A DNA stretch of 13,847 nt from DAIOHQ01 sp036744635 (GTDB taxonomy: Bacteria > Planctomycetota > Phycisphaerae > Tepidisphaerales > Tepidisphaeraceae): assembly GCA_036744635.1 (NCBI GenBank), contig DAIOHQ010000120.1, positions 1 to 13,847 on the forward strand, given 5' to 3'. Below the pieces are notes generated by a model. The model ran no database searches. It saw only the letters and a program-made list of their open reading frames with translations, and was not told the DNA's origin. A program made the position numbers and the translations under genes. Below are positions 1 through 7,538 of this stretch, one piece after another; the stretch's first letter is position 1, and each line of letters starts with the position of its first letter.

Positions 1-153
1 GGCACGGGGCTACCAGCCCGTGCGCAAGAAGCGCAGCGCTCTGCCGTAGCACGGGTTTTCATTAACCCGTGCCAGACGATGCGCCATGCTCACACTCCTT
101 TGGGATCGGAACATGTTTGGCACGGGCTGGAAACTGCTGGAAACCCGTGCTAC
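1..153. repeat. Three copies of a GCACGGGT-type palindromic repeat
   Basis: Three inverted repeats share the arm core GCACGGG/CCCGTGC. They lie at about 1-23 (GCACGGGGC...GCCCGTGC), 46-74 (GCACGGGTT at 49-57, AACCCGTGC at 64-72) and 119-153 (GGCACGGG...CCCGTGC with a loop rich in CTGGAAA). Each could fold as a short hairpin in RNA or DNA. The arms are conserved while loops and flanks differ, as expected of a dispersed palindromic element and not of a single terminator. The first copy starts at the window edge, so the cluster may extend further upstream. Confidence 0.75.
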
Positions 154-162
154 ATCCACACG

Positions 163-191
163 TTGTGACTCGCGCGCTGGCGGGCTATAGT
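163..191 (+). promoter_or_regulatory. Candidate sigma70-type promoter for the ABC exporter operon
   Basis: TTGTGA (163-168) and TATAGT (186-191) are separated by 17 bases. They match the -35 and -10 consensus at 4/6 and 5/6 positions. Transcription would begin near 198 and leave a leader of about 29 bases containing AAGGAGG (204-210) and AGAGGAG (217-223). The site lies just downstream of the palindromic repeat cluster. It is a prediction from spacing and sequence only. Confidence 0.55.
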
Positions 192-226
192 TCGCCGGGG
201 TTCAAGGAGGGAGTGCAGAGGAGCGC

Positions 227-964
227 ATGGTTCCGTTGGTCGTGGACAACGTGGTGAAGCATTTCCGGCAGGGACAGTCGGAGGTGACTGCCCTGGCCGG
301 GATCAGCCTGGAGGTGAACCAGGGGCAATTCCTGGCAATCATGGGCGCCAGCGGCTCCGGCAAGAGCACCCTGCTGCACCTGACCGCCGGACTGGCCCAG
401 GCCGATTCCGGCCGCATCCTGATCAACGGCAGCGATCTCGGGCAGATGAGCGACCGCCAGCTCACGTTGTTTCGGCGGCGGCACGTCGGGCTGGTGTTTC
501 AGTCATTCAATCTGGTGCCAACGCTCAGCGCGGAGGAAAACATCGCGCTGCCGCTGATGCTGGAAGGAAAAGCTGGAAAGGAAACAAACGAGAAGGTGGC
601 CGAGTTGATGGAGACGCTGGGGCTGACCCGCCGGCGCGGCCATCGGCCCGATGCGATGAGCGGGGGCGAACAGCAGCGCGTGGCCATCGGCCGGGCGCTG
701 GTGACCGATGCCGCGGTGATCCTCGCCGATGAGCCGACGGGAAATCTGGACTCGGCCAACTCCCGATCGGTCTGCGAGCTCTTGCGCGACCTCTCCGCCA
801 TTCATAACAAGACCATCGTGATGGTCACCCACGAGCCCAGCGTGGCCGCCTACGCGCAGGAAGTGGCGGTCCTGAAAGATGGCCGGCTGGTGCAGCGCTT
901 CCCCACCGCCGGGCCGGAGGCCAGCCAGGAACTGGCGATGCGCTATCAGGAATGTTTGAGATAG
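227..964 (+). CDS. ABC transporter ATP-binding protein (LolD/MacB/YbbA-type)
   Basis: Cytoplasmic ATPase subunit of an ABC exporter; it hydrolyses ATP to drive the permease encoded directly downstream. All catalytic motifs are intact in 245 residues, the usual length for the family: Walker A GASGSGKST (40-48), Q-loop Gln92, signature MSGGEQQR (144-151), Walker B VILADEP with catalytic Glu169 (164-170), D-loop NLD (173-175) and H-loop His202. The sequence around the Q-loop (VFQSFNLVPTLSAEEN) and EPTGNLDS is typical of the LolD/MacB/FtsE/YbbA group, which pairs with FtsX-like permeases. The ATG is supported by a purine-rich AGAGGAG 3 bases upstream and by the N-terminus aligning with the family start. 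The next gene begins 91 bases later and the gap holds a hairpin repeat. Family assignment is secure; the transported substrate cannot be told. Confidence 0.95.
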   Translation: MVPLVVDNVVKHFRQGQSEVTALAGISLEVNQGQFLAIMGASGSGKSTLLHLTAGLAQADSGRILINGSDLGQMSDRQLTLFRRRHVGLVFQSFNLVPTLSAEENIALPLMLEGKAGKETNEKVAELMETLGLTRRRGHRPDAMSGGEQQRVAIGRALVTDAAVILADEPTGNLDSANSRSVCELLRDLSAIHNKTIVMVTHEPSVAAYAQEVAVLKDGRLVQRFPTAGPEASQELAMRYQECLR

Positions 965-1048
965 TTGCCAGTTGTTAGTTGCCAGTTGCCAGTGAATTGC
1001 CATTGTCTTTCCTCGGTACTGGCAACTAACAACTAACAACTGGCAACT
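963..1048. repeat. Long near-perfect inverted repeat between exporter genes
   Basis: Arms at 963-993 and 1018-1048 pair over 31 positions with two mismatches, around a 24-base loop (994-1017). Each arm is built from short units of the type GTTGCCA and GTTGTTA, so the element is both internally repetitive and palindromic. It begins on the stop codon of the ATPase and ends 7 bases before the permease start, filling the whole intercistronic gap. It has no T-run typical of an intrinsic terminator. It is probably a dispersed repeat that inserted in, or was tolerated by, the operon; an RNA hairpin here could affect the relative expression of the two subunits. Confidence 0.85.
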
Positions 1049-1055
1049 TCTTTCC

Positions 1056-3800
1056 ATGATCTTACGCAAACTAGCCATCTCCCAATTCAGAACCCGGCGG
1101 ATGCGGACGGCGCTGACGGTGGCGGCGATTGCGTTTTCGGTGAGCCTGGTGGTGGGGGTGACGAGCGGATATGCGTCGTTGCTGGGTGCGGTCCACGTGT
1201 TCATGAACCGCTTCATGGGCAGCACCGACGCCACGATTGTGCGGCAGTCGCGCGGCGGGCGCGGCGGGGTGCCCGAGACGCTGCTCGATGATCTGCGCGC
1301 CGATCACCGGGTGAAGGGTGTGCTGGGGCGGCTGGAAATGCCGGCCCGGCCGATGAACGCGGCCGGCCAGACCGTCGGGAAATTTCCCGGCCGGGTGGTG
1401 GGGGTGCGCCGGCCGGAAGACAAGCTGGTGGATTCGCTCAACCTGCAGGCGGGGAAGTGGTTTGACGGTGATGAGGGCAATGTCGCGGTGATCGATCAGG
1501 TGGCATCCGAGCAGTTGGGGGCGAAGATCGGGGATGATTTTTATCTGCCGGGAATGGCCGAAGATAAGCTCAAGCTGACGGTGGTGGGAATCGCGCTGAA
1601 GCCGGGATTCCTGGCGCATGCATCACAGACGATCTACGTGCCGCTGCGCACGCTGCAGGAATTCGTGATGGCCGGCGAGCCCAGGCAGGTTTCCCGGGTG
1701 ATGCTGGAATTGCACGAAGGCGTGGACGCCCCGGCTTTCGCGGCCGAGTGGCAGCAGCGGCTGGGCGGCGTCGATCCAGCGCTGAAGATCAAGCTGGCTC
1801 GCGACAACAAGAGCGAGGTGGACAAGAACCTGCAGGCGGTGCATATCCTGAGTTACCTGGGCGGAACGATTTCGATGCTGGCGGCCACGTTCATCGTCTT
1901 CAGCACGCTGAGCATGGGGGTGGCCGAGCGCTCGCGCACGCTGGCGATGATGCGGGCGATCGGGGCGTTTCGCTCGCAGGTGGCCAAGCTGGTGGTCGTC
2001 GAGGGGATGCTGCTGTCGCTGGCGGGCGTCATAGTCGGCATCCCGCTGGGCCTGATGTGGGTGGGTTTGCTGGCATTGCGCTATAAGGAAGTATTCACCG
2101 CCGGCGTGTTGGTGAGCTGGGGCGGCGTGATGTTCGGAGCGATCGGATCGCTGACGGCGGCGCTGCTGGCGAGTCTGCTGCCGGCCTACAGCGCCATGCG
2201 GGTCAGCCCGCTGGAGGCGATGACCGATGCATCCGCTCCGCCGCGGCGGGGTGTGTCGATCGGCTGCGCCCTGGCCGGATTAGTGCTGATTGCGGTGGAC
2301 CCGTTTCTGTTCTACGGCCCATTCCGCCCGGCCATGCTCCGCTTGGGGTTTGCGCCGGAAGTGACCAAGGGAATGCAGTTCTATGGGCATTTTGTCGTGG
2401 GGATGCCGGCGCTGATGGTCGGGTTTTTCCTGCTGGCGCCGCTGTTCGTCACTGTCATCGAACGCCTGCTGGCTCCGCCGGTGGCGGTGTTGTTTTTCTT
2501 GCGGCCAGCATTGGTGCGCCAGCAGCTTTCCAGCGGCGTCTGGCGGGCGGCGGGAACCTGCGCTGCCCTCATGGTCGGCCTGGCGACGCTGGTGGTGATG
2601 CAGACGCAGGGCAATTCCGCGCTCTCATCCTGGCGCCTGCCCGACAAGTTCCCCGACATCTTCATCACCATCAACTATCTCTTTACCAATGGCATCAAAT
2701 CGGATCTGCAGCGAAAAATCTCCATGCTGCCGGCCGTCAAGCCGATCAACGATCCCAAGACCGGCCAGCGCATCGGCGGCGAGCTGATGGCCATCGCGGT
2801 GACATCGCCGGAGCTGGGCAGCAACATGATCGCCATCGCCGGCATGTCGCTGATGCCCAACGCGACGATGTTTTTCGGCGTCGATCCGGAAATCGGCGAG
2901 CGGATGATGGAGCTGGAATATCGCGACGACAATGGCAAGCCGGTCAGTCCCGACGAACAAAAACGGCTGGCCAAACAGTCCTATGAGCTGATGCGCCAGG
3001 GCCGGCACATCCTGATCACCGATGAATTCCGCCAGCTCAAGGGATTGAAGGTGGGTGACAAGTTTCCGCTGAAGACGCGGCACGGGATGGTGGATTACAC
3101 CATCGCGGGAATCGTCTGGTCGCCGGGGCTGGACGTGATCGAAAGCCGCTTCGACATGGGCCAGCAGTTCAATCAGCGCACCGCCGCCAGCGTCTTTGGC
3201 ACCATCGACGATGCCAAACGCGATTTCGGCGTTGAAGACATCTGGCTGTTCGGCGCCAACCTGCAGGGTGGAATTCCGCGCGACAAGCTCAAGGATGATC
3301 TGCAGGCGATGGTGGGGGGAATGTCGCTGGTGCAGGCCTACGACGTGCGCCAGATCAAGCATGACATCGAGACCGCGTTTCATCGCCTGCTGCTGATGAT
3401 GAGCACCGTCGCCTTCGCCGCCATGGCGGTGGCCTCGCTGGGCGTGACCAACACCATCATGGCCTCCATCCGCACCCGGCGCTGGCAGTTCGGCATTCTC
3501 CGCTCCATCGGCGTCACCCGCGACCAACTGCTGCGCTTCGTGCTGGTCGAGGCGGTGCTGTTGGGAATCGTCGGGTGCGCCCTGGGCCTGGCCGCCGGCT
3601 TTGAGATCGTCCTGGACGCCAAGGCCCTCAGCGCCGCCATGCTCGGCTACAACCCCCCGACGGTGGTGCCGTGGGGCATCGTGTCGGTCGGCATGGGCGT
3701 GGTGATGTTCATCGCCCTCGCCGCCAGCATCGCCCCCGCCCTCCACGTCGCCCGCTCCGAACCCCTGACCCTCCTCGCCGCCGGCCGAGCGGCGACGTAG
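1056..3800 (+). CDS. ABC transporter permease with two FtsX domains
   Basis: Inner-membrane permease partner of the upstream ATPase. The 914 residues show an N-terminal membrane segment (about 19-42) followed by a large extracytoplasmic MacB-PCD-like region (about 45-260). A first FtsX module has segments near 266-288, 310-340 and 350-378, with the coupling motif MMRAIGA. Further segments lie near 400-420, 445-480 and 498-514, then a second soluble region (about 520-770) and a second FtsX module (about 777-803, 828-852, 872-896) with ILRSIGVTRDQLLRF. About ten membrane segments and two FtsX modules in one chain resemble YbbP-type and fused LolC/LolE-type permeases, so one chain could replace a heterodimer. 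There is no clear Shine-Dalgarno; the ATG is chosen because the N-terminus (MILRKLAISQFRTRRMRTAL) matches the family. No periplasmic adaptor or outer-membrane partner is encoded nearby. The substrate is unknown; lipid or lipoprotein export is only inference from relatives. Confidence 0.92.
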   Translation: MILRKLAISQFRTRRMRTALTVAAIAFSVSLVVGVTSGYASLLGAVHVFMNRFMGSTDATIVRQSRGGRGGVPETLLDDLRADHRVKGVLGRLEMPARPMNAAGQTVGKFPGRVVGVRRPEDKLVDSLNLQAGKWFDGDEGNVAVIDQVASEQLGAKIGDDFYLPGMAEDKLKLTVVGIALKPGFLAHASQTIYVPLRTLQEFVMAGEPRQVSRVMLELHEGVDAPAFAAEWQQRLGGVDPALKIKLARDNKSEVDKNLQAVHILSYLGGTISMLAATFIVFSTLSMGVAERSRTLAMMRAIGAFRSQVAKLVVVEGMLLSLAGVIVGIPLGLMWVGLLALRYKEVFTAGVLVSWGGVMFGAIGSLTAALLASLLPAYSAMRVSPLEAMTDASAPPRRGVSIGCALAGLVLIAVDPFLFYGPFRPAMLRLGFAPEVTKGMQFYGHFVVGMPALMVGFFLLAPLFVTVIERLLAPPVAVLFFLRPALVRQQLSSGVWRAAGTCAALMVGLATLVVMQTQGNSALSSWRLPDKFPDIFITINYLFTNGIKSDLQRKISMLPAVKPINDPKTGQRIGGELMAIAVTSPELGSNMIAIAGMSLMPNATMFFGVDPEIGERMMELEYRDDNGKPVSPDEQKRLAKQSYELMRQGRHILITDEFRQLKGLKVGDKFPLKTRHGMVDYTIAGIVWSPGLDVIESRFDMGQQFNQRTAASVFGTIDDAKRDFGVEDIWLFGANLQGGIPRDKLKDDLQAMVGGMSLVQAYDVRQIKHDIETAFHRLLLMMSTVAFAAMAVASLGVTNTIMASIRTRRWQFGILRSIGVTRDQLLRFVLVEAVLLGIVGCALGLAAGFEIVLDAKALSAAMLGYNPPTVVPWGIVSVGMGVVMFIALAASIAPALHVARSEPLTLLAAGRAAT

Positions 3801-3824
3801 ATTCCGTTTCGCTGCCGCAGTTCA

Positions 3825-3906
3825 GCTGTCATCCTGAGGTACTCCGAAGGATCTGGCTTGGAATGAAGATCCACGCAGATTCTTCGGCGTACCTCAGAAT
3901 GACAGC
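3825..3906. repeat. Imperfect inverted repeat between convergent genes
   Basis: Arms at 3825-3854 (GCTGTCATCCTGAGGTACTC...) and 3877-3906 pair at 27 of 30 positions around a 22-base loop. The element lies 24 bases after the permease stop and 61 bases before the end of the convergent gene on the other strand, so its hairpin could terminate or protect both transcripts. There is no U-tract, so it is not a canonical intrinsic terminator. The sequence is unrelated to the other repeats in the window. Confidence 0.8.
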
Positions 3907-3967
3907 AGCGCCTTTAGTATGGCGTCCACGGTCGAATACGTAACGGATTTCCACGCTGGGCGACTGC

Positions 3968-4708
3968 TCATGATGCTTTTCGCGCCATCTCCTTCGCCAC
4001 ATCCGACAGCTTCTGATGCGCCAACTCGCATGCGTAATCCACGCGGATCGTCTTGCGATACCCTTCCATCTTCTGCATCGGGTCAACCATCATATCCGCC
4101 CCCGCCAGGAACGGCAGGTGCAGGCGTTCCCAAAGCGCCATGATCTCGGCAAATGTGCCCGTATCCCCGCGCCGCGGCCCCTGCGGCAGTTCACTATCGG
4201 AAAAAACGATGCAATGCGCCGGCAGCCCGGCCAGAAGCTCGTCAATGCTGGCCGGATCCTCTTCCGGCAGGCTCACATCCTCCAGCGGCACGATCACGAC
4301 CGCCCGCCGCTCCCCGACGGGATAGGCCGCCGCCAGAAACGTTTCCAGATAAAGCCCGTGCAGTTTCTGCAAAGCCCGCAGTTCCGCCGCCGGCCGGATG
4401 CTCTTCCACCCCGCCACCAGCAATTGCCCATGCGGAAAATTCTCCGCGACGTGCCGGGCCTCCATGCGGTCGTCCGGGCCATCGGCGATCAGATCCAGCC
4501 GCACAATCCCCTCCCCGCAGCGCTGCCGCCGCTGCCGCCGCGCCTCCTGCAGCGGCATGTACAGGCGCGACAGCGAATCGAAATCGCGCCCCACCCACGC
4601 CTCGTGCTCCGCCTCGGCCAGCAACGCCTCGGCCTCCAGATACTCCATCTCCATAAGCTTTTGCTGGCCAAGGGCGCACAGCGTCTGCAGATCGCTCATG
4701 CGGCGCAT
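3968..4708 (-). CDS. Conserved-looking protein of unknown function
   Basis: I do not recognise this 246-residue protein. It has no signal peptide or membrane segment and is probably cytoplasmic. Residues about 5-55 are helical and rich in Ala, Glu and Leu (QQKLMEMEYLEAEALLAEAE), resembling a TPR-like hairpin. A basic stretch ARRQRRQRCGEG follows (about 56-67). The C-terminal part alternates predicted strands (AVVIVPLEDV, CIVFSDSELP) with helices, suggesting an alpha/beta domain, and ends with a helix rich in Lys and Ala. The first ATG (4708) and one three codons later (4699) are both possible; neither has a clear Shine-Dalgarno. A TATAGG at 4746-4751 (minus strand) is a weak -10 candidate. 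The frame has consistent coding character and no internal stops, so it is probably real. It is transcribed convergently with the ABC permease. Confidence 0.75.
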   Translation of the reverse strand: MRRMSDLQTLCALGQQKLMEMEYLEAEALLAEAEHEAWVGRDFDSLSRLYMPLQEARRQRRQRCGEGIVRLDLIADGPDDRMEARHVAENFPHGQLLVAGWKSIRPAAELRALQKLHGLYLETFLAAAYPVGERRAVVIVPLEDVSLPEEDPASIDELLAGLPAHCIVFSDSELPQGPRRGDTGTFAEIMALWERLHLPFLAGADMMVDPMQKMEGYRKTIRVDYACELAHQKLSDVAKEMARKAS

Positions 4709-4770
4709 TGTAGCGCGGCCAACGCGTTTGGGAACGGCGGAATCCTATAGCGCGTCTATCTGAATCGGGT

Positions 4771-4908
4771 CGGGCAGACATTCCTGTCTGCCTTGCCGTC
4801 TGCATCCCCGCCAGCAGAGCAGGCATCCTTGTGTGCTGCAGACCAAGCATGTGAATCTGGTGGGGCAGACATTCTTGTCTGCCGTATGACAGGCATTCCT
4901 GCCTGTCA
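4771..4908. repeat. Cluster of CAGACATTC(T/C)TGTCTG-type palindromic repeats
   Basis: Copies occur at 4771-4792 (GCAGACATTCCTGTCTGC core) and 4861-4883 (GCAGACATTCTTGTCTGC core). A variant at 4887-4908 (TGACAGGCATTCCTGCCTGT) keeps the central CATTCCTG but changes both arms together. A degenerate copy lies around 4816-4840. The coordinated arm changes in the variant keep pairing intact, pointing to selection on, or propagation of, the hairpin. The same element recurs at 6186-6296 on the other side of the oxidoreductase gene. There is no gene in the gap 4709-4934. Confidence 0.85.
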
Positions 4909-4934
4909 TCTGGCCCATCACATAGAGCAGTCGC

Positions 4935-6140
4935 TTACCGCTCCCCCCGAATCTCCTCCATCTCCACGATGCGGTGCTCGAGCATCGCCCGGTCCGCCGC
5001 GATGCAGACCGCCACCGCCTCAGCGCTCTCCTGCACGCTGGCGCTGCGTGTCGGAGCCCCCGTGCGCACCGCGTTGATCCAATCCGCGATCAGCGCCCAA
5101 TCCCCGCCCCCGTGCGGCCCATCATTGCCAATCCTCAGCTCCTCCTTCCCCCAGGTCTGCACCTTCTGCGGGTGATACAGCATCAGCTTCACCTCATTGC
5201 TGTACAACTCCGCGTACACCGTGCCATGGCTGCCGGTGATCTGAATCGGCCGCCGGTTGTCCCCGAAACACTTCAGCGTGAAATCCGCGGTCGTTCCATT
5301 CTCAAACTGAATGATGATCGTCTGGTGGTCCACCTGCTCGGCGCCGGAGTTCCACGCACAACGGTGCCAGTCGAGCACCGCCTTGGTGCTGGCGTCGACG
5401 TCCGCGGTCGCGCGCTGCTCGGGTGGGGGAGCGAAGGCGCACGTGCTTAACTCAACACAATCGTCCGTGCAGCGCCCCGGCACTTCCGCCCGCGGCTTGA
5501 AGTAATCCGCCCCGCCGAAACACGCCACCGACTTCGCCTTCACCCCTGACATCATCCAGTTGATGATGTCGATGTCGTGGCTGCACTTGGCCAGCAGAAA
5601 CGTCGTATTCGCCCGATACATCCCCGGCCCGCGCCGGTAATACCCCACCGTATGCCCATCGTCGATCTGCTCAAAGGCATGAATGTGCAGGATGCGGCCA
5701 AGCTGCCCGGAATCCACGATCTCCTTCACCTTCCGATACACCGGCAGATAGCGCAGGCTGTGCGGGATCACGAACGGCACGGTGTTGCGCTCATAGGCGT
5801 CCACGATGCGATAGGCATCCCGCGCCGTGGTGGCCAGCGGCTTCTCACTGATCAGCGGCAGCCCGCGCTCCAGCGCCGGCACCGCCAGGTCCGCGTGCGT
5901 GCGCTCCTGACTGATCACCCACACCCCATCCACCGCCATCCCGCTGTCATAGAATGATTCCCCGCTGTCAAACATGCGCACGTCCCCCAGCATCTCCCGC
6001 GCCCGCCGCTGCCGCTGCGGACTCGGATCGGCCACCGCCGCCACCCGCGCATCGTTCGGATGGTCCAGCGCATACTGCGCAAACCCCTCCGCCCGCCCGC
6101 CAAAACCCAAAATGGCCACAGCCAGTGCTTTGCTCACCAT
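4935..6140 (-). CDS. Gfo/Idh/MocA family NAD(P)-dependent oxidoreductase
   Basis: Cytoplasmic dehydrogenase of the Gfo/Idh/MocA family, which oxidises or reduces sugars, inositols and related compounds with NAD(P). The 401 residues have an N-terminal Rossmann fold with the nucleotide-binding turn ILGFGGRAEGF (10-20), acidic residue Asp38 near the end of the second strand, and the hallmark EKPLATT (99-105) whose Lys100 is usually catalytic. The second domain has KCSHDIDIINW (185-195), matching the conserved His-Asp-x-Asp region that holds active-site residues. An insertion with several cysteines (Cys224, Cys228, Cys234) is less usual. The ATG is preceded by GAGAGGG two bases upstream. The gene is a single unit flanked on both sides by palindromic repeats. 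Substrate and direction cannot be told; planctomycetes commonly carry many paralogues, which fits but does not settle the role. Confidence 0.93.
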   Translation of the reverse strand: MVSKALAVAILGFGGRAEGFAQYALDHPNDARVAAVADPSPQRQRRAREMLGDVRMFDSGESFYDSGMAVDGVWVISQERTHADLAVPALERGLPLISEKPLATTARDAYRIVDAYERNTVPFVIPHSLRYLPVYRKVKEIVDSGQLGRILHIHAFEQIDDGHTVGYYRRGPGMYRANTTFLLAKCSHDIDIINWMMSGVKAKSVACFGGADYFKPRAEVPGRCTDDCVELSTCAFAPPPEQRATADVDASTKAVLDWHRCAWNSGAEQVDHQTIIIQFENGTTADFTLKCFGDNRRPIQITGSHGTVYAELYSNEVKLMLYHPQKVQTWGKEELRIGNDGPHGGGDWALIADWINAVRTGAPTRSASVQESAEAVAVCIAADRAMLEHRIVEMEEIRGER

Positions 6141-6185
6141 GCCCTCTCGTTGAATGACTAAGCGACTATTTCAGAAATCCGCTTC

Positions 6186-6296
6186 GGTGGGGCAGACATT
6201 CTTGTCTGCCTCGATATTGCCTCCACTGGTGGAGCAAACATTCAGTTCTGCCACGGACAATGTACTCTCTTGGTGGGGCAGACATTCTTGTCTGCC
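6186..6296. repeat. Three further copies of the CAGACATTCTTGTCTG palindromic repeat
   Basis: Two near-identical copies lie at 6186-6210 and 6271-6296, each preceded by GGTGGG. A decayed copy at 6228-6252 (GGTGGAGCAAACATTCAG...) keeps the same outline but has lost pairing. They fill the gap between the start of the oxidoreductase gene and the end of the SGNH hydrolase gene, both on the minus strand. The palindromes could end the hydrolase transcript, though no T-run follows on that strand. Confidence 0.85.
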
Positions 6297-6328
6297 ACCG
6301 GATAATCTACCCTAGGCCCGAACGCCGA

Positions 6329-7519
6329 TCACTCCGCCTTCTCCCCCGCATCCTGCTCCTTCTGAATCACGTCATAGATCGGCTCATCGGTCAGGCTCAG
6401 AAAAAACACCCCGCCCGCCTGCATCACAAACGTATTCTCCCCCTCCTTCAATTCGATCGGCACCGCCTGCTTGGCCAGATGCCACCCATACCAGTCCGCC
6501 AGGGTGTGATGGTAAATCTCCTTCCCGTTCAGGAAAATCTTGTCATCCTCCGCCCCCACGTTCATGAAAACCTTCTTCGCCTTCTCCGCCCGCACCACCG
6601 TCACCGCCAGAATTCCCTTGGGCATCTTCTTCTGCAGCGATGTGCACGCCCCCTGCGCCCGCACATCATCCAGCCAATCCTGCGCCGCCGCCGTCTTGTC
6701 CGGCAGCTCAACCGCCGTCCAGGTCTCATCCACCTTCACATCCCCAATCGTCTTCTCAGAAATGTCCTCTCTCTTGTTCCGCTCCCGCGCCTTCCACTGC
6801 GTCAACACCCCCGGCAACAGCTCGTTGCGCGCCTGCTTCGGCACCGCCAGGTCGGCGTATCCCATCGCATCCAGCACCGCCCGCGCGATCGAGCGCTGCC
6901 CCTCATAGTTGGGATGCAGATCATCTTCCGAAAGCTGCGCCGTCCCCGCCTTCAGCGCCTCATTCTGCCGCTGGTTCACCTCCGCCACCGCCAGCCCATA
7001 ATCCTTCGCAATCCGCCGCAGGATCGCGTCAAACTCCGCCAGCCGCGGCCGCACCCGCGCGTTCTTCTCCCCCACGATGTTGGTGGTGAGCAGGATCAGC
7101 GGAATCTTCGCCTCCTTCAGCGCCTCGGCCACCGCCCGCACATCCTTCTCATACGCCTCGGGGCCGACGCCGTGAATGGCATCGTTCGCCCCCGCATTAA
7201 ACGTCACCAGCGTCGGCCGATAGCTCAAACAATCCCGCACCAACCTCTTTCGCATCCCCGCCGCCGTATCCCCCCCAATCCCCGCACAGATCGACACCAT
7301 CCCCGGCCGCTTGCCATCCTCCAGCGCCGTCCGCACCAGCGCTGGATACGTATTCCCATCCGTAATCGAATCCCCAATAAAAACCGTCCGCCGATACACC
7401 TCCGGCCGCACCTTCTCCACCACCTCCCGTGTCACCGCCTCATCCGCCATCGCCACGCTCATCATGCCTCCCACCGTCGCCGCAACTATCAACACGTTCA
7501 TCACAAATTTCCAACACAT
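6329..7519 (-). CDS. Secreted SGNH/GDSL-family hydrolase with C-terminal beta domain
   Basis: Predicted secreted esterase or acetylesterase of the SGNH superfamily (396 residues). The start at 7519 is preferred over a TTG 15 codons upstream: it has AAAGGA 6 bases before it, begins directly with a signal peptide (MCWKFVMNVLIVAATV..., likely cut after AMA, about residue 25), and does not overlap the upstream gene. Block I is VFIGDSITDG with nucleophile Ser51, block II GIGGD (80-84), block III GAND (110-113, oxyanion Asn112), block V EDDLHPN with Asp199 and His202, so the active site is complete. Residues about 230-396 form an extra region with strand-rich segments (KVFMNVGAEDDKIFLNG, ENTFVMQAGGVFFLSL) resembling a carbohydrate-binding beta sandwich. 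Such enzymes often deacetylate polysaccharides; the actual substrate is not known. The gene lies 19 bases after the PIN toxin gene on the same strand and may share its transcript. Confidence 0.9.
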   Translation of the reverse strand: MCWKFVMNVLIVAATVGGMMSVAMADEAVTREVVEKVRPEVYRRTVFIGDSITDGNTYPALVRTALEDGKRPGMVSICAGIGGDTAAGMRKRLVRDCLSYRPTLVTFNAGANDAIHGVGPEAYEKDVRAVAEALKEAKIPLILLTTNIVGEKNARVRPRLAEFDAILRRIAKDYGLAVAEVNQRQNEALKAGTAQLSEDDLHPNYEGQRSIARAVLDAMGYADLAVPKQARNELLPGVLTQWKARERNKREDISEKTIGDVKVDETWTAVELPDKTAAAQDWLDDVRAQGACTSLQKKMPKGILAVTVVRAEKAKKVFMNVGAEDDKIFLNGKEIYHHTLADWYGWHLAKQAVPIELKEGENTFVMQAGGVFFLSLTDEPIYDVIQKEQDAGEKAE

Positions 7520-7538
7520 GCCGGTTCCTTTCGCCCCG

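Noticed and set aside
2625..3746. 373-codon minus-strand open frame
   Set aside because: It is antisense to the ABC permease and His/Asp/Gly/Ala-rich without motifs.
227..7519. YbbAP-TesA-like system linking the ABC exporter and the SGNH hydrolase
   Set aside because: In E. coli the YbbAP genes sit next to the SGNH esterase TesA. Here the hydrolase is more than 2.5 kb away, on the other strand, beyond two unrelated genes, and is a different SGNH type with an extra domain.
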